Notes under the pieces: generated by a model
What the model was told of the DNA's origin: nothing
The model's input: the letters and a program-made list of their open reading frames with translations, nothing else
Databases searched by the model: none
In this document: in pieces, positions 1-6,382 of the stretch
Layout: each line of letters begins with the position of its first letter
How positions within the stretch are numbered: position 1 is the first letter of the stretch
Program-made: the position numbers and the translations under genes
Assembly: GCA_034440495.1 (NCBI GenBank)
Contig: JAWXCE010000072.1
Location: 1 to 7,813, forward strand
Reading direction: 5' to 3'
Length of the DNA: 7,813 nucleotides
Source: JAWXCE01 sp034440495
GTDB taxonomy: Bacteria; Pseudomonadota; Alphaproteobacteria; Rhizobiales; Rhodomicrobiaceae

Positions 1-49
1 CATCGCCATCGCCATCGCCATCGCCGTCGCCGTCGTCATCGTCATCGTC
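1..49 (-). repeat. In-frame GAT-GGC microsatellite encoding the acidic tail of ClpA
   Basis: On the plus strand this begins with four perfect CATCGC hexamers (1-24), followed by degenerate CGTCGC and GTC/ATC triplets up to position 49. Read on the minus strand in the clpA frame, it encodes six consecutive aspartates (codons 771-776) and then an alternating Gly-Asp run (777-786) that continues past the window edge. The unit is 6 bp, so a gain or loss of units would change tail length without a frameshift. The full repeat number cannot be seen because the array is cut at position 1. Confidence 0.85.
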
Positions 50-2359
50 ATGTGGCTTGGCCGCAGGCCTGATCTTAGCCTCAAACACCTCAAACCCAAG
101 CGTGGGCTTGTCGTCCTTGTCTTCCACGATCACCTTGACCGTGCCGCCATGCTCAAGCCGCCCGAATAGCAACTCCTCCGCCAGCGGCTTCTTGATGTAC
201 TCCTGGATGACCCGCGCCATCGGCCGCGCGCCAAACTGCTCATCGTAGCCCTTGGCGACAATCCATTCGGTTGCAGCAGGCGTCAGCTCAATGGTCACAT
301 TACGGTCGGCCAGTTGCGCCTCAAGCTGGAACACAAACTTTTCAACCACCTTAGCGATGACCTCGCGTGGCAAATGCCCGAACGGGATTGTCGCGTCCAG
401 CCGGTTGCGAAATTCGGGGCTGAACAGCCGCTTGATCGCCGCGTCGTCTTCACCCTCGCGTTTGGCGTTGCTGAAGCCGATGGTCGCTTTCGCCATATCC
501 GCCGCGCCCGCGTTCGTCGTCATAATCATGATGACGTTGCGGAAATCTACCTGCTTACCGTTGTGATCTGTCAGCTTGCCATGATCCATGACCTGCAACA
601 GCACATTGAACAAGTCCGGATGCGCTTTCTCAATCTCGTCGAGCAACAGCACCGAATGCGGATGCTGGTCGATGCCGTCGGTCAGCAGCCCCCCCTGGTC
701 GAAGCCGACATACCCCGGCGGCGCGCCAATCAAGCGGGAAATCGTATGCCGCTCCATATACTCCGACATGTCGAAGCGCAGAAGCTGCACGCCCAAAAGA
801 GCCGCCAGTTGCTTTGCGACCTCGGTCTTGCCGACGCCCGTCGGCCCCGAGAACAAATAGCAGCCAATCGGCTTTTCCGGCTCACGCAGTCCCGCGCGGG
901 CCAGCTTGATCGCCGACGAAATCGCCGCTACCGCCGCATCCTGGCCGAACACCATGCGTTTCAAATCCGTCTCGATATTGCGCAACAGCTCGCTGTCCGA
1001 CTTGGACACCGTCTTCGGCGGAATGCGCGCCATGGTCGCAATCGTGACTTCGATCTCCTTAACGCCAATTGTCTTCTTCCGCCGCGACGGCGCCAGCAGC
1101 ATCTGGCTCGCTCCCGTTTCGTCGATCACGTCAATCGCCTTGTCCGGCAGCTTGCGGTCGTGAATATATTTCACCGACAGCTCAACCGCCGCTTTGATCG
1201 CCGCATGTGTGTAACGAATGTTATGGAAGTCCTCGAAGTACGGCTTCAGGCCTTTCATGATCTCGATGGCGTCCGGCACTGTCGGCTCCGCCACGTCGAT
1301 TTTCTGGAAGCGCCGCACCAGCGCGCGGTCTTTCTCGAAATGCTGGCGATACTCTTTATATGTCGTCGAGCCAAGGCATCGCAGCGAGCCGGATTGCAGC
1401 GCCGGTTTGAGCAAATTCGAGGCGTCCATCGCCCCGCCACTCGTCGCGCCCGCGCCGATCACTGTATGAATCTCGTCGATAAACATGATCGCGCCCGGAT
1501 AATTCTCGATCTCCTTCATCACGGCCTTAAGCCGCTCCTCGAAATCGCCGCGATAGCGCGTGCCGGCCAGCAGCGATCCCATGTCGAGCGAAAATATCGT
1601 CGCGTTTAGCAGCACCTCGGGCACCTCGCCACGCACGATCTTGCGGGCAAGGCCCTCGGCAATCGCCGTTTTGCCCACACCGGGGTCGCCTACGAACAGC
1701 GGGTTGTTCTTCTGACGGCGGCACAGCACCTGAATGGTGCGCTCAACTTCCTTATGGCGCCCGATCAGCGGATCAATGCGCCCGTCGCGGGCTTTGTTGT
1801 TCAAATTGACGCAATATGTATCCAGCGCCTCGCCGCCATTGCGCTTCTTCTCCTCCGGCCCGCCGTTTTCGCCCGTGTCCTCGTCGACGCCGCGCACCGG
1901 ACGGGCTTCGGCCATGTCGCCGCGCTTGGCGATCCCGTGGCTGATGAAGTTCACCGCGTCAAAGCGGGTCATGTCCTGCTCCTGCAGGAAAAACGCGGCG
2001 TGGCTTTCACGCTCGGCGAACATGGCGATGAGTACGTTGGCGCCCGTCACCTCCTCGCGACCAGACGATTGCACATGCACCACGGCCCGGTGAATCACGC
2101 GCTGAAAGCTTGCCGTCGGTTGCGCCTCGCTATCCTCGGACATGACAAGGTTTTCGAGTTCGCTATCGATATAGTCAGTCAATTTGCCGCGCAGCAAATC
2201 GATATCCACGCTGCACGCACGCATCACGGCCGATGCGTCGCGGTCATCGATCAGCGATAGCAGAAGATGCTCCAGCGTTGCATATTCATGGCTCCGCTCG
2301 TTGGCATATTCCAAGGCGCGGTGCAGGGCGGACTCGAGGCTGGTTGAAAATGAGGGCAC
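1..2359 (-). CDS. clpA: ATP-dependent Clp protease ATP-binding subunit ClpA (3' end cut by window edge)
   Basis: ClpA is the AAA+ unfoldase that threads substrates into the ClpP peptidase in the cytoplasm. The open frame gives 786 residues with no stop before the left edge; E. coli ClpA is 758, so only the extreme C-terminus is missing. In order: the Clp N-domain (about 1-145, containing EYATLEHLLLSL), which docks ClpS; AAA+ domain 1 with Walker A GDPGVGKT at 224-231 and Walker B Asp295-Glu296; AAA+ domain 2 with Walker A GPTGVGKT at 505-512 and Walker B Asp574-Glu575; the IGF loop at 627-629 that contacts ClpP; sensor-2 GAR at 710-712. All motifs share one frame, so there is no frameshift. 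The start is GTG at 2359, giving (M)PSFSTSLESALHRAL, which matches the family N-terminus and has a well-spaced AAGGA. An in-frame ATG at 2392 would overlap clpS and add 11 residues. Only 11 bases separate it from clpS, so the two are co-transcribed. The tail is unusually regular Asp/Gly. Confidence 0.97.
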   Translation of the reverse strand, partial: MPSFSTSLESALHRALEYANERSHEYATLEHLLLSLIDDRDASAVMRACSVDIDLLRGKLTDYIDSELENLVMSEDSEAQPTASFQRVIHRAVVHVQSSGREEVTGANVLIAMFAERESHAAFFLQEQDMTRFDAVNFISHGIAKRGDMAEARPVRGVDEDTGENGGPEEKKRNGGEALDTYCVNLNNKARDGRIDPLIGRHKEVERTIQVLCRRQKNNPLFVGDPGVGKTAIAEGLARKIVRGEVPEVLLNATIFSLDMGSLLAGTRYRGDFEERLKAVMKEIENYPGAIMFIDEIHTVIGAGATSGGAMDASNLLKPALQSGSLRCLGSTTYKEYRQHFEKDRALVRRFQKIDVAEPTVPDAIEIMKGLKPYFEDFHNIRYTHAAIKAAVELSVKYIHDRKLPDKAIDVIDETGASQMLLAPSRRKKTIGVKEIEVTIATMARIPPKTVSKSDSELLRNIETDLKRMVFGQDAAVAAISSAIKLARAGLREPEKPIGCYLFSGPTGVGKTEVAKQLAALLGVQLLRFDMSEYMERHTISRLIGAPPGYVGFDQGGLLTDGIDQHPHSVLLLDEIEKAHPDLFNVLLQVMDHGKLTDHNGKQVDFRNVIMIMTTNAGAADMAKATIGFSNAKREGEDDAAIKRLFSPEFRNRLDATIPFGHLPREVIAKVVEKFVFQLEAQLADRNVTIELTPAATEWIVAKGYDEQFGARPMARVIQEYIKKPLAEELLFGRLEHGGTVKVIVEDKDDKPTLGFEVFEAKIRPAAKPHDDDDDDGDGDGDGDGD

Positions 2360-2367
2360 GGCGGCTG

Positions 2368-2372
2368 TCCTT
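2368..2372 (-). promoter_or_regulatory. Ribosome binding site of clpA, overlapping the clpS stop
   Basis: AAGGA on the minus strand (TCCTT on plus) lies 8 bases before GTG 2359 and shares bases with the TAA stop of clpS (2371-2373). This decides in favour of the GTG start over ATG 2392, and suggests that ribosomes finishing clpS can feed directly into clpA. Confidence 0.75.
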
Positions 2373-2703
2373 ACTCTTTTTCCATAGTGCATTGCAGGGG
2401 ATGCTGGTTCTGCTGCGCAAAGCTCATGACTTTCGTCACTTTCGTCTCGGCGATTTCGTAGGTGTAGACGCCGCAAATTCCCACACCCTTCTGATGGACG
2501 TGCAGCATAATTTGCGTGGCTTCCTCAACGCTTTTATTAAAGTACCGCTTGAGGACGTAGACAACGAAATCCATCGGCGTGTAGTCGTCATTCAGTAAAA
2601 GCACCTTGTAAAGGTTGGGCTTTTGCGTTTTCGGTTTGGTCTTGGTGATGACACCTGTGTTTAGGTCGTCTCCCTCCCGTCCGCGATTATCGCGAGCGGC
2701 CAT
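2371..2703 (-). CDS. clpS: ATP-dependent Clp protease adaptor ClpS
   Basis: ClpS binds N-end-rule substrates and hands them to the ClpA N-domain for degradation by ClpAP in the cytoplasm. The 110-residue product has the usual ClpS length: a charged, flexible N-terminal arm (about 1-28), then the conserved core. Visible core signatures are LLNDDYTPMDFV (residues 36-47), in which Asn38, Asp39, Asp40, Thr42 and the gatekeeper Met44 correspond to the N-degron pocket; His70 in MLHVHQKG, equivalent to E. coli His66; then GICGVY, EIAETKV and the ending HPLQCTMEKE. The frame is open up to an ATG at 2847, but the extra 48 residues look like non-coding sequence, and ATG 2703 (MAARDNRGREGDD) fits family N-termini. 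The only nearby purine motif is GGAG, 14 bases upstream, so the initiation signal is weak. It is the first gene of a clpS-clpA operon. Confidence 0.95.
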   Translation of the reverse strand: MAARDNRGREGDDLNTGVITKTKPKTQKPNLYKVLLLNDDYTPMDFVVYVLKRYFNKSVEEATQIMLHVHQKGVGICGVYTYEIAETKVTKVMSFAQQNQHPLQCTMEKE

Positions 2704-2942
2704 CGCTGGCGAAGCAACTCCATCGCCTCTGCTGACGCCAACATAGATTAATGAATGAGTGCCCAAAAGATCGAATTCAACCCATGTATTGGTCACGTTA
2801 CAGCTTTGCATAGCAGGCTTTATCGAATTTGTAGGTGCGTCGCGCATCCATCAAGATCATCAATCTACACCAAGGCGCCAAAAAGGCTGATTAACGGTTT
2901 CAATAAACTTGGCCTCTTATCGGCAATCATACAATTTTGAGA

Positions 2943-2988
2943 GACGGACGCAACAGGCTCGCGGGTTTTGATAGCCTCGCCATCCGTC
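2943..2988. repeat. Interrupted inverted repeat (potential hairpin)
   Basis: Outer arms GACGGA (2943-2948) and TCCGTC (2983-2988) enclose inner arms AGGCT (2955-2959) and AGCCT (2973-2977). They are separated by a 6/5-base internal loop and a 13-base apical loop. Neither side has a convincing T-tract, so it is not an obvious terminator. It may be a leader structure, a remnant intergenic element or chance. Confidence 0.45.
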
Positions 2989-3091
2989 ACAATTTAGACC
3001 TGTAGAACGATATAGGCATAGGGCCGTTTCCGCTTGGGGCATGTGCGCATCCATGACGAAAATACAAGCCGTTCAACGCAGCCATAACGTC

Positions 3092-3109
3092 CGCGACGTT
3101 AACGTCGCG
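3092..3109. promoter_or_regulatory. 18-bp perfect palindrome, candidate operator upstream of the carboxypeptidase
   Basis: CGCGACGTTAACGTCGCG is perfectly self-complementary over 18 bp and lies about 107 bases before ATG 3217. The half-sequence recurs just upstream as AACGTCCGCG from 3087. It has no spacer, so as RNA it would be a poor hairpin; a dimeric DNA-binding protein site is more likely. A TACACT hexamer at 3125-3130 could be a -10 element placed so that the palindrome covers the -35 position. The cognate regulator is unknown, and the operator role is inference. Confidence 0.45.
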
Positions 3110-3203
3110 TCAACCAAGTGGTGCTACACTCACTTTCCATATCGCCGAAGCCGGAGTTTAATGCTCCTGCTAGGCGCGGGCGCGCGGGCGCGTGGTCAGA
3201 GTT

Positions 3204-3208
3204 AAGGG
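3204..3208 (+). promoter_or_regulatory. Ribosome binding site of the D-Ala-D-Ala carboxypeptidase gene
   Basis: AAGGG lies 8 bases before ATG 3217. The frame is open upstream to a GTG at 3118, so this site is what fixes the start. The protein begun here opens directly with a good signal peptide. Confidence 0.7.
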
Positions 3209-3216
3209 TTTTGTTC

Positions 3217-4707
3217 ATGGTGTTCCCTTTTCGCGCTTTACTGACGACCGCGCGCGGCTCGTTTGTCATAGCAGTGCTCGCAACTATTACGCTTACGGCT
3301 ATCGCGCCAGATGCATCGGCCGCACGGCGGCGTCACAAAAGTTCGTCATCGCACTATGCGCCTCCTCAGGCGTCCATTGTTATTGACGGATACTCAGGCA
3401 AAATTATTCAGTCCTATAAAGCGGACGAGGCGCGTTACCCAGCCTCGATCACAAAGGTGATGACGCTTTACCTGGTTTTCGAGTTCATGAAAAAAGGCCG
3501 CATCACGCCCGATACGGAACTTGCGGTGACAGGGAACGCCGCATCACAGTCGCCCACCAAGCTACACTTGAAGGATGGTGAAACGATCGCCGTTCGTGAC
3601 GCCATACGCGCGCTCATCACCAAGTCCGCCAATGATGCGGCCGTTGCCATCGCTGAAAATCTTAGCGGTTCGGAGGAAACGTTCGCCAGGCTCATGACGG
3701 CCCGAGCGCGCAGTCTGGGGATGAAGAATACAACATTCCGCAATGCTTCGGGTTTGCCGCACATCGAGCAGCGCACCACCGCTTACGATCTGACGGTGCT
3801 CGCGCGCGCAATCCTGCGCGACTTCCCCGAGCATGCGGGCCTATTCCAGACCAAATTCTTCAAGTATGGCAAAAAACTCTATAAAAACCACAATGGTTTG
3901 CTGTTCAGCTACAAAGGCGCGGACGGCATGAAGACCGGCTTCACCAACGCCTCCGGTTTTAATCTGATGACAACCGCACGCCGTGACGGCAAATTTATCG
4001 TGGCTATCGTGCTTGGCGGCCGGTCATCGCGCCAGCGCAACAACAGCATGAAAACGCTACTTAATGCTTCCTGGGGGCGGGCTAAAACCAAAGCAGAGCA
4101 CGAGGCCGAGCAACTTATGGCGCAGCGTTCGCGTCGCACGAAACCGTTTGAGGTTGCAATCGCCAGTCCATTTCGCATTCAGCCCGCCGCCACAACGGTC
4201 AAGCCAAATGTTCGCGCAGTAGACATTGAGGCTAAACCTACAGGGTCTCAACTAAACTCACCTCTCCTGACCGAACCTCAACGTGCCGCCACGCAATCGC
4301 CGCGACCGGCTCCCATTGTTGCTCAAGCGGGCATAATACCGCCGACGATTGCGGCTTTAGTTAAAACACCCGTAAAGGTGGCCCCGCCGGTCAGATTATC
4401 CGCCGCCGTTGAAATGTCGCGAGATGTGACACCAACCGTTGCGGAGGCGACTTCTCCGTTCCCCGGCCCATTCCATATTCAGATTGGCGCTTATGAAAGC
4501 GCGGCGAGCGCCCAATTGCGGCTCGACGCCATCACGCGCGAGGCTGGCGATATCCTCGCCGGGCATCCCGATCTTCTCGTGCCCGGAGTTTCCGGGGGCC
4601 GGACAATCACGCGCGCCCGTTTTGGAGCTTTCACCCACACTGGCGCGTCCAACGCGTGTGAGGCTCTACGGATGCGCGCTATCGATTGCGTGATTGTCGC
4701 CAACTAG
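3217..4707 (+). CDS. Secreted D-alanyl-D-alanine carboxypeptidase (peptidase S11) with C-terminal SPOR domain
   Basis: This is a low-molecular-weight penicillin-binding protein that removes the terminal D-Ala from peptidoglycan pentapeptides in the periplasm. The product is 496 residues. A Sec signal peptide (about 1-35, hydrophobic core 16-30) ends at a likely ASA-A cleavage site. The catalytic domain (about 50-290) carries all three active-site motifs: SITK at 77-80 with nucleophile Ser77, SAN at 137-139 and KTG at 239-241. The usual PBP5-type C-terminal beta domain is not evident; instead there is an Ala/Pro-rich linker (about 295-415) and a SPOR domain (about 417-496, starting GPFHIQIGAYES and ending CEALRMRAIDCVIVAN). 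SPOR domains bind denuded septal glycan, so the enzyme is inferred to act at the division site. This architecture is familiar in alphaproteobacteria. It is monocistronic and convergent with the J-domain gene 7 bases downstream. The upstream palindrome may regulate it. Confidence 0.95.
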   Translation: MVFPFRALLTTARGSFVIAVLATITLTAIAPDASAARRRHKSSSSHYAPPQASIVIDGYSGKIIQSYKADEARYPASITKVMTLYLVFEFMKKGRITPDTELAVTGNAASQSPTKLHLKDGETIAVRDAIRALITKSANDAAVAIAENLSGSEETFARLMTARARSLGMKNTTFRNASGLPHIEQRTTAYDLTVLARAILRDFPEHAGLFQTKFFKYGKKLYKNHNGLLFSYKGADGMKTGFTNASGFNLMTTARRDGKFIVAIVLGGRSSRQRNNSMKTLLNASWGRAKTKAEHEAEQLMAQRSRRTKPFEVAIASPFRIQPAATTVKPNVRAVDIEAKPTGSQLNSPLLTEPQRAATQSPRPAPIVAQAGIIPPTIAALVKTPVKVAPPVRLSAAVEMSRDVTPTVAEATSPFPGPFHIQIGAYESAASAQLRLDAITREAGDILAGHPDLLVPGVSGGRTITRARFGAFTHTGASNACEALRMRAIDCVIVAN

Positions 4708-4714
4708 CGCCAAG

Positions 4715-5347
4715 TCACTCAGGGATGCGGGCAAGTAAAATGTCTTTAGCCTCGTTGATTTTAGCAGCCAGGTAATTCGATCCGCCCTGATCTGGATGAA
4801 AGCGCTTCATCAGCTCTTTGTGGGCGCGTTGCACATCGGCCCTAGTCGCGTCGGTGGAAAGACCGAGCACGTTGTAGGCCTCTTTCGGCGTGATTTGACC
4901 TTTGGCGTCTGCGTCGCCCTGCGCGTGTGCGCCCTGCAGCTCCCGCCAGCGAGGATCGATCCGGTCAAGCATCGCTTCTATAATTGGCACGCATTGCGGG
5001 TCTTTGATTCGGGCTTCGCGCCAAAGCGCTGTCGCCTCATGGGCGCTCAACGCGCCAAGCGTGCGGCGGGCAAACCGGCCTGCAACGACGCGCCCTTGAA
5101 TAGCGCCGGTCGCTTGATCGATTTCAACATCCAGAAGAGTAGTGCGAAATCTTTTCACGGTTGCGGGCGAAGGTTTCGCAGATGTTAAACGGACGCCGAA
5201 CGTATTGCGCCCGATCAGCCACAGTCCGAATATCAGCAGGGGTGCGGCAAGCAGAAATTTGCCCGTCATGAAAAGCAGGGTCGCGAGCGCCAAGACCAGA
5301 ATGCCGCCAGATTTCTGCATGTCCTTAACAATCTCAAGCGCATTCAC
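4715..5347 (-). CDS. Membrane-anchored J-domain (DnaJ-like) protein
   Basis: The 210-residue product starts with one or two hydrophobic segments (about 14-30 and 31-47), putting it in the inner membrane. A middle region follows with the pattern RTTLLDVEIDQATGAIQGRV (69-88). The C-terminal J domain (about 153-208) has the invariant HPD at 184-186 within KRFHPDQGG. J domains stimulate DnaK ATPase. A membrane anchor followed by a short C-terminal J domain is the layout of mitochondrial Tim14/Pam18 and of a common alphaproteobacterial family; its bacterial substrate is not established. The start is uncertain: GTG 5347 has no clear ribosome binding site, and ATG 5320 (MQKSGGILV) is possible although the AAGGA before it is too close. 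The frame upstream of 5347 closes at a TAA (5390-5392). It is divergent from panC. Confidence 0.9.
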   Translation of the reverse strand: MNALEIVKDMQKSGGILVLALATLLFMTGKFLLAAPLLIFGLWLIGRNTFGVRLTSAKPSPATVKRFRTTLLDVEIDQATGAIQGRVVAGRFARRTLGALSAHEATALWREARIKDPQCVPIIEAMLDRIDPRWRELQGAHAQGDADAKGQITPKEAYNVLGLSTDATRADVQRAHKELMKRFHPDQGGSNYLAAKINEAKDILLARIPE

Positions 5348-5500
5348 ATGGCGCCACGGCAGTACGACAACATTACTCGACCACAGTGTTTAGCAGCGAA
5401 TTTTCTCCCGGTTGCAAATAAAAAACGACTGTGACGGCATGCGTCTGATGAGCGTCTTCCGTTTTTCAAAAGCTTTGCTAAAGTCGCGCCGCAAGTTTGT

Positions 5501-5505
5501 GGAGG
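5501..5505 (+). promoter_or_regulatory. Ribosome binding site of panC
   Basis: GGAGG lies 9 bases before ATG 5515, a strong Shine-Dalgarno match. The 167-base interval between the J-domain gene and panC (5348-5514) must carry both divergent promoters. It includes A/T-rich stretches around 5400-5430 and 5461-5480, but no hexamer pair good enough to call. Confidence 0.8.
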
Positions 5506-5514
5506 TCTTGAGTT

Positions 5515-6381
5515 ATGGCTGTGAGATTGCCGGTGGCGCGCAGTGTCGAGGCTTTGCGCCGGACGGTGCAGGGGTGGCGGTTGAAGGGGCAGAGCATCGC
5601 GCTCGTGCCGACAATGGGCTCGCTGCACGAAGGGCACCTTGCGCTTGTGCAGCTCGCTCGCAAAAGCGCATCGCGCGTGGTTGTGTCGATCTTCGTAAAT
5701 CCGACGCAGTTCGGCCCGAATGAGGACTTCGGCGCTTATCCGCGTGATGAGGCGAGCGACTGGGAAAAGCTCTCCATAGCCAAGGCGGACCTGCTATACG
5801 CGCCGCCGTTAAGCGAGATTTACGCGGATGATTTTGCGACGCGCGTCGAGGTTGCGGGGGTCAGCCAGGGGCTGTGCGGCGCCTCCCGGCCTCACCATTT
5901 CGCGGGCGTAGCGACTGTTGTCACCAAACTGTTTATGCAGTGCTTGCCCGATTCCGCAGTGTTCGGCGAAAAGGATTACCAGCAGCTTCTCGTCATCCGT
6001 CAGCTTGTGAAGGACCTGAATTTGCCGATTTCCGTTATCGGCGCGCCAATCATGCGCGACAAGGATGGCCTCGCACTATCATCGCGTAACGCCTACCTCT
6101 CCGAGCAGCACCGCCTGATGACCGCGCCGCAATTAAACCTCACGCTGAAGGATATGGCGGCGGATCTGGCGTCGGGCCGCGACTTGGCGTCGACAATCGC
6201 GAACGGCCGCGAGCGGCTGGAGCAGGCGGGTTTCAAGCTGGACTATCTGGAAGTGCGCCGCGCCGACAACCTAACGCCGTTCGATGACGAAATCGACGCG
6301 CCCGCCCGGGTGCTCGCGGCGGTCTACCTCGGCAAAACCCGCCTTATCGATAACATGCCAGTACCCGTAAACGAGCGATAA
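5515..6381 (+). CDS. panC: Pantothenate synthetase (pantoate--beta-alanine ligase)
   Basis: PanC condenses pantoate and beta-alanine with ATP, through a pantoyl-adenylate, to give pantothenate, the precursor of coenzyme A. It is a cytoplasmic enzyme. The 288 residues match the family length. Signatures in order: PTMGSLHEGH at 32-41, with the nucleotide-binding His38 and His41; VNPTQF at 61-66; SRPHHFAGVATVV at 124-136; FGEKDYQQ at 150-157, with Lys153; MRDKDGLALSSRN at 180-192, including the Ser-Ser-Arg of the ATP site; the C-terminal domain has YLEVRRADNL (244-253). No key residue is missing. It starts at ATG 5515 behind GGAGG. panB, often adjacent to panC in other bacteria, is not in this window. 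The gene ends convergently with the DUF1489 gene, one base between stop codons. Confidence 0.98.
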   Translation: MAVRLPVARSVEALRRTVQGWRLKGQSIALVPTMGSLHEGHLALVQLARKSASRVVVSIFVNPTQFGPNEDFGAYPRDEASDWEKLSIAKADLLYAPPLSEIYADDFATRVEVAGVSQGLCGASRPHHFAGVATVVTKLFMQCLPDSAVFGEKDYQQLLVIRQLVKDLNLPISVIGAPIMRDKDGLALSSRNAYLSEQHRLMTAPQLNLTLKDMAADLASGRDLASTIANGRERLEQAGFKLDYLEVRRADNLTPFDDEIDAPARVLAAVYLGKTRLIDNMPVPVNER

Positions 6382-6382
6382 G

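Larger units (their letters stand above)
2704..3216. other. Divergent intergenic region between clpS and the carboxypeptidase gene
   Basis: This stretch separates the divergent start codons and must hold both promoters. I see no convincing gene. A 61-codon plus-strand open frame at 2755-2940 has no recognisable family or ribosome binding site. The region contains an interrupted hairpin (2943-2988), an 18-bp palindrome (3092-3109) and a GC-rich repetitive run around 3175-3193 just before the carboxypeptidase ribosome binding site. It is visibly more AT-rich than the flanking genes between about 2740 and 2940. No promoter matches a consensus well enough to annotate; weak candidates are given in the findings. 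Confidence 0.7.

Noticed and set aside
1..49. The repeated CATCGC units as a CRISPR array or a non-coding tandem repeat
   Set aside because: The units are 6 bp without spacers and read in frame as the Asp/Gly tail of ClpA.
314..1609. A 431-codon open frame on the plus strand, antisense to clpA
   Set aside because: It is rich in Arg, His and Leu with no recognisable motif, and lies wholly opposite the strongly supported clpA. Long antisense open frames are expected opposite GC-rich coding sequence.
1754..2260. A 168-codon plus-strand open frame opposite the clpA N-terminal region
   Set aside because: No family signature or ribosome binding site, and it is explained as a shadow of clpA.
2704..2847. 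A 48-residue N-terminal extension of ClpS (start at 2847)
   Set aside because: The extra sequence is not ClpS-like, would make the protein much longer than the family, and would cover the likely promoter region.
2755..2940. A 61-codon plus-strand open frame in the intergenic region
   Set aside because: No ribosome binding site, no recognisable domain, and composition like the surrounding non-coding DNA.
3175..3193. The GC-rich run before the carboxypeptidase ribosome binding site as a terminator or regulatory hairpin
   Set aside because: It is a repetitive G/C run without distinct arms and loop and without a T-tract; pairing could be in many registers.
3118..3216. Upstream GTG start for the carboxypeptidase
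   Set aside because: It would put 33 polar residues ahead of the signal peptide; ATG 3217 has a well-placed AAGGG and opens directly with the signal sequence.
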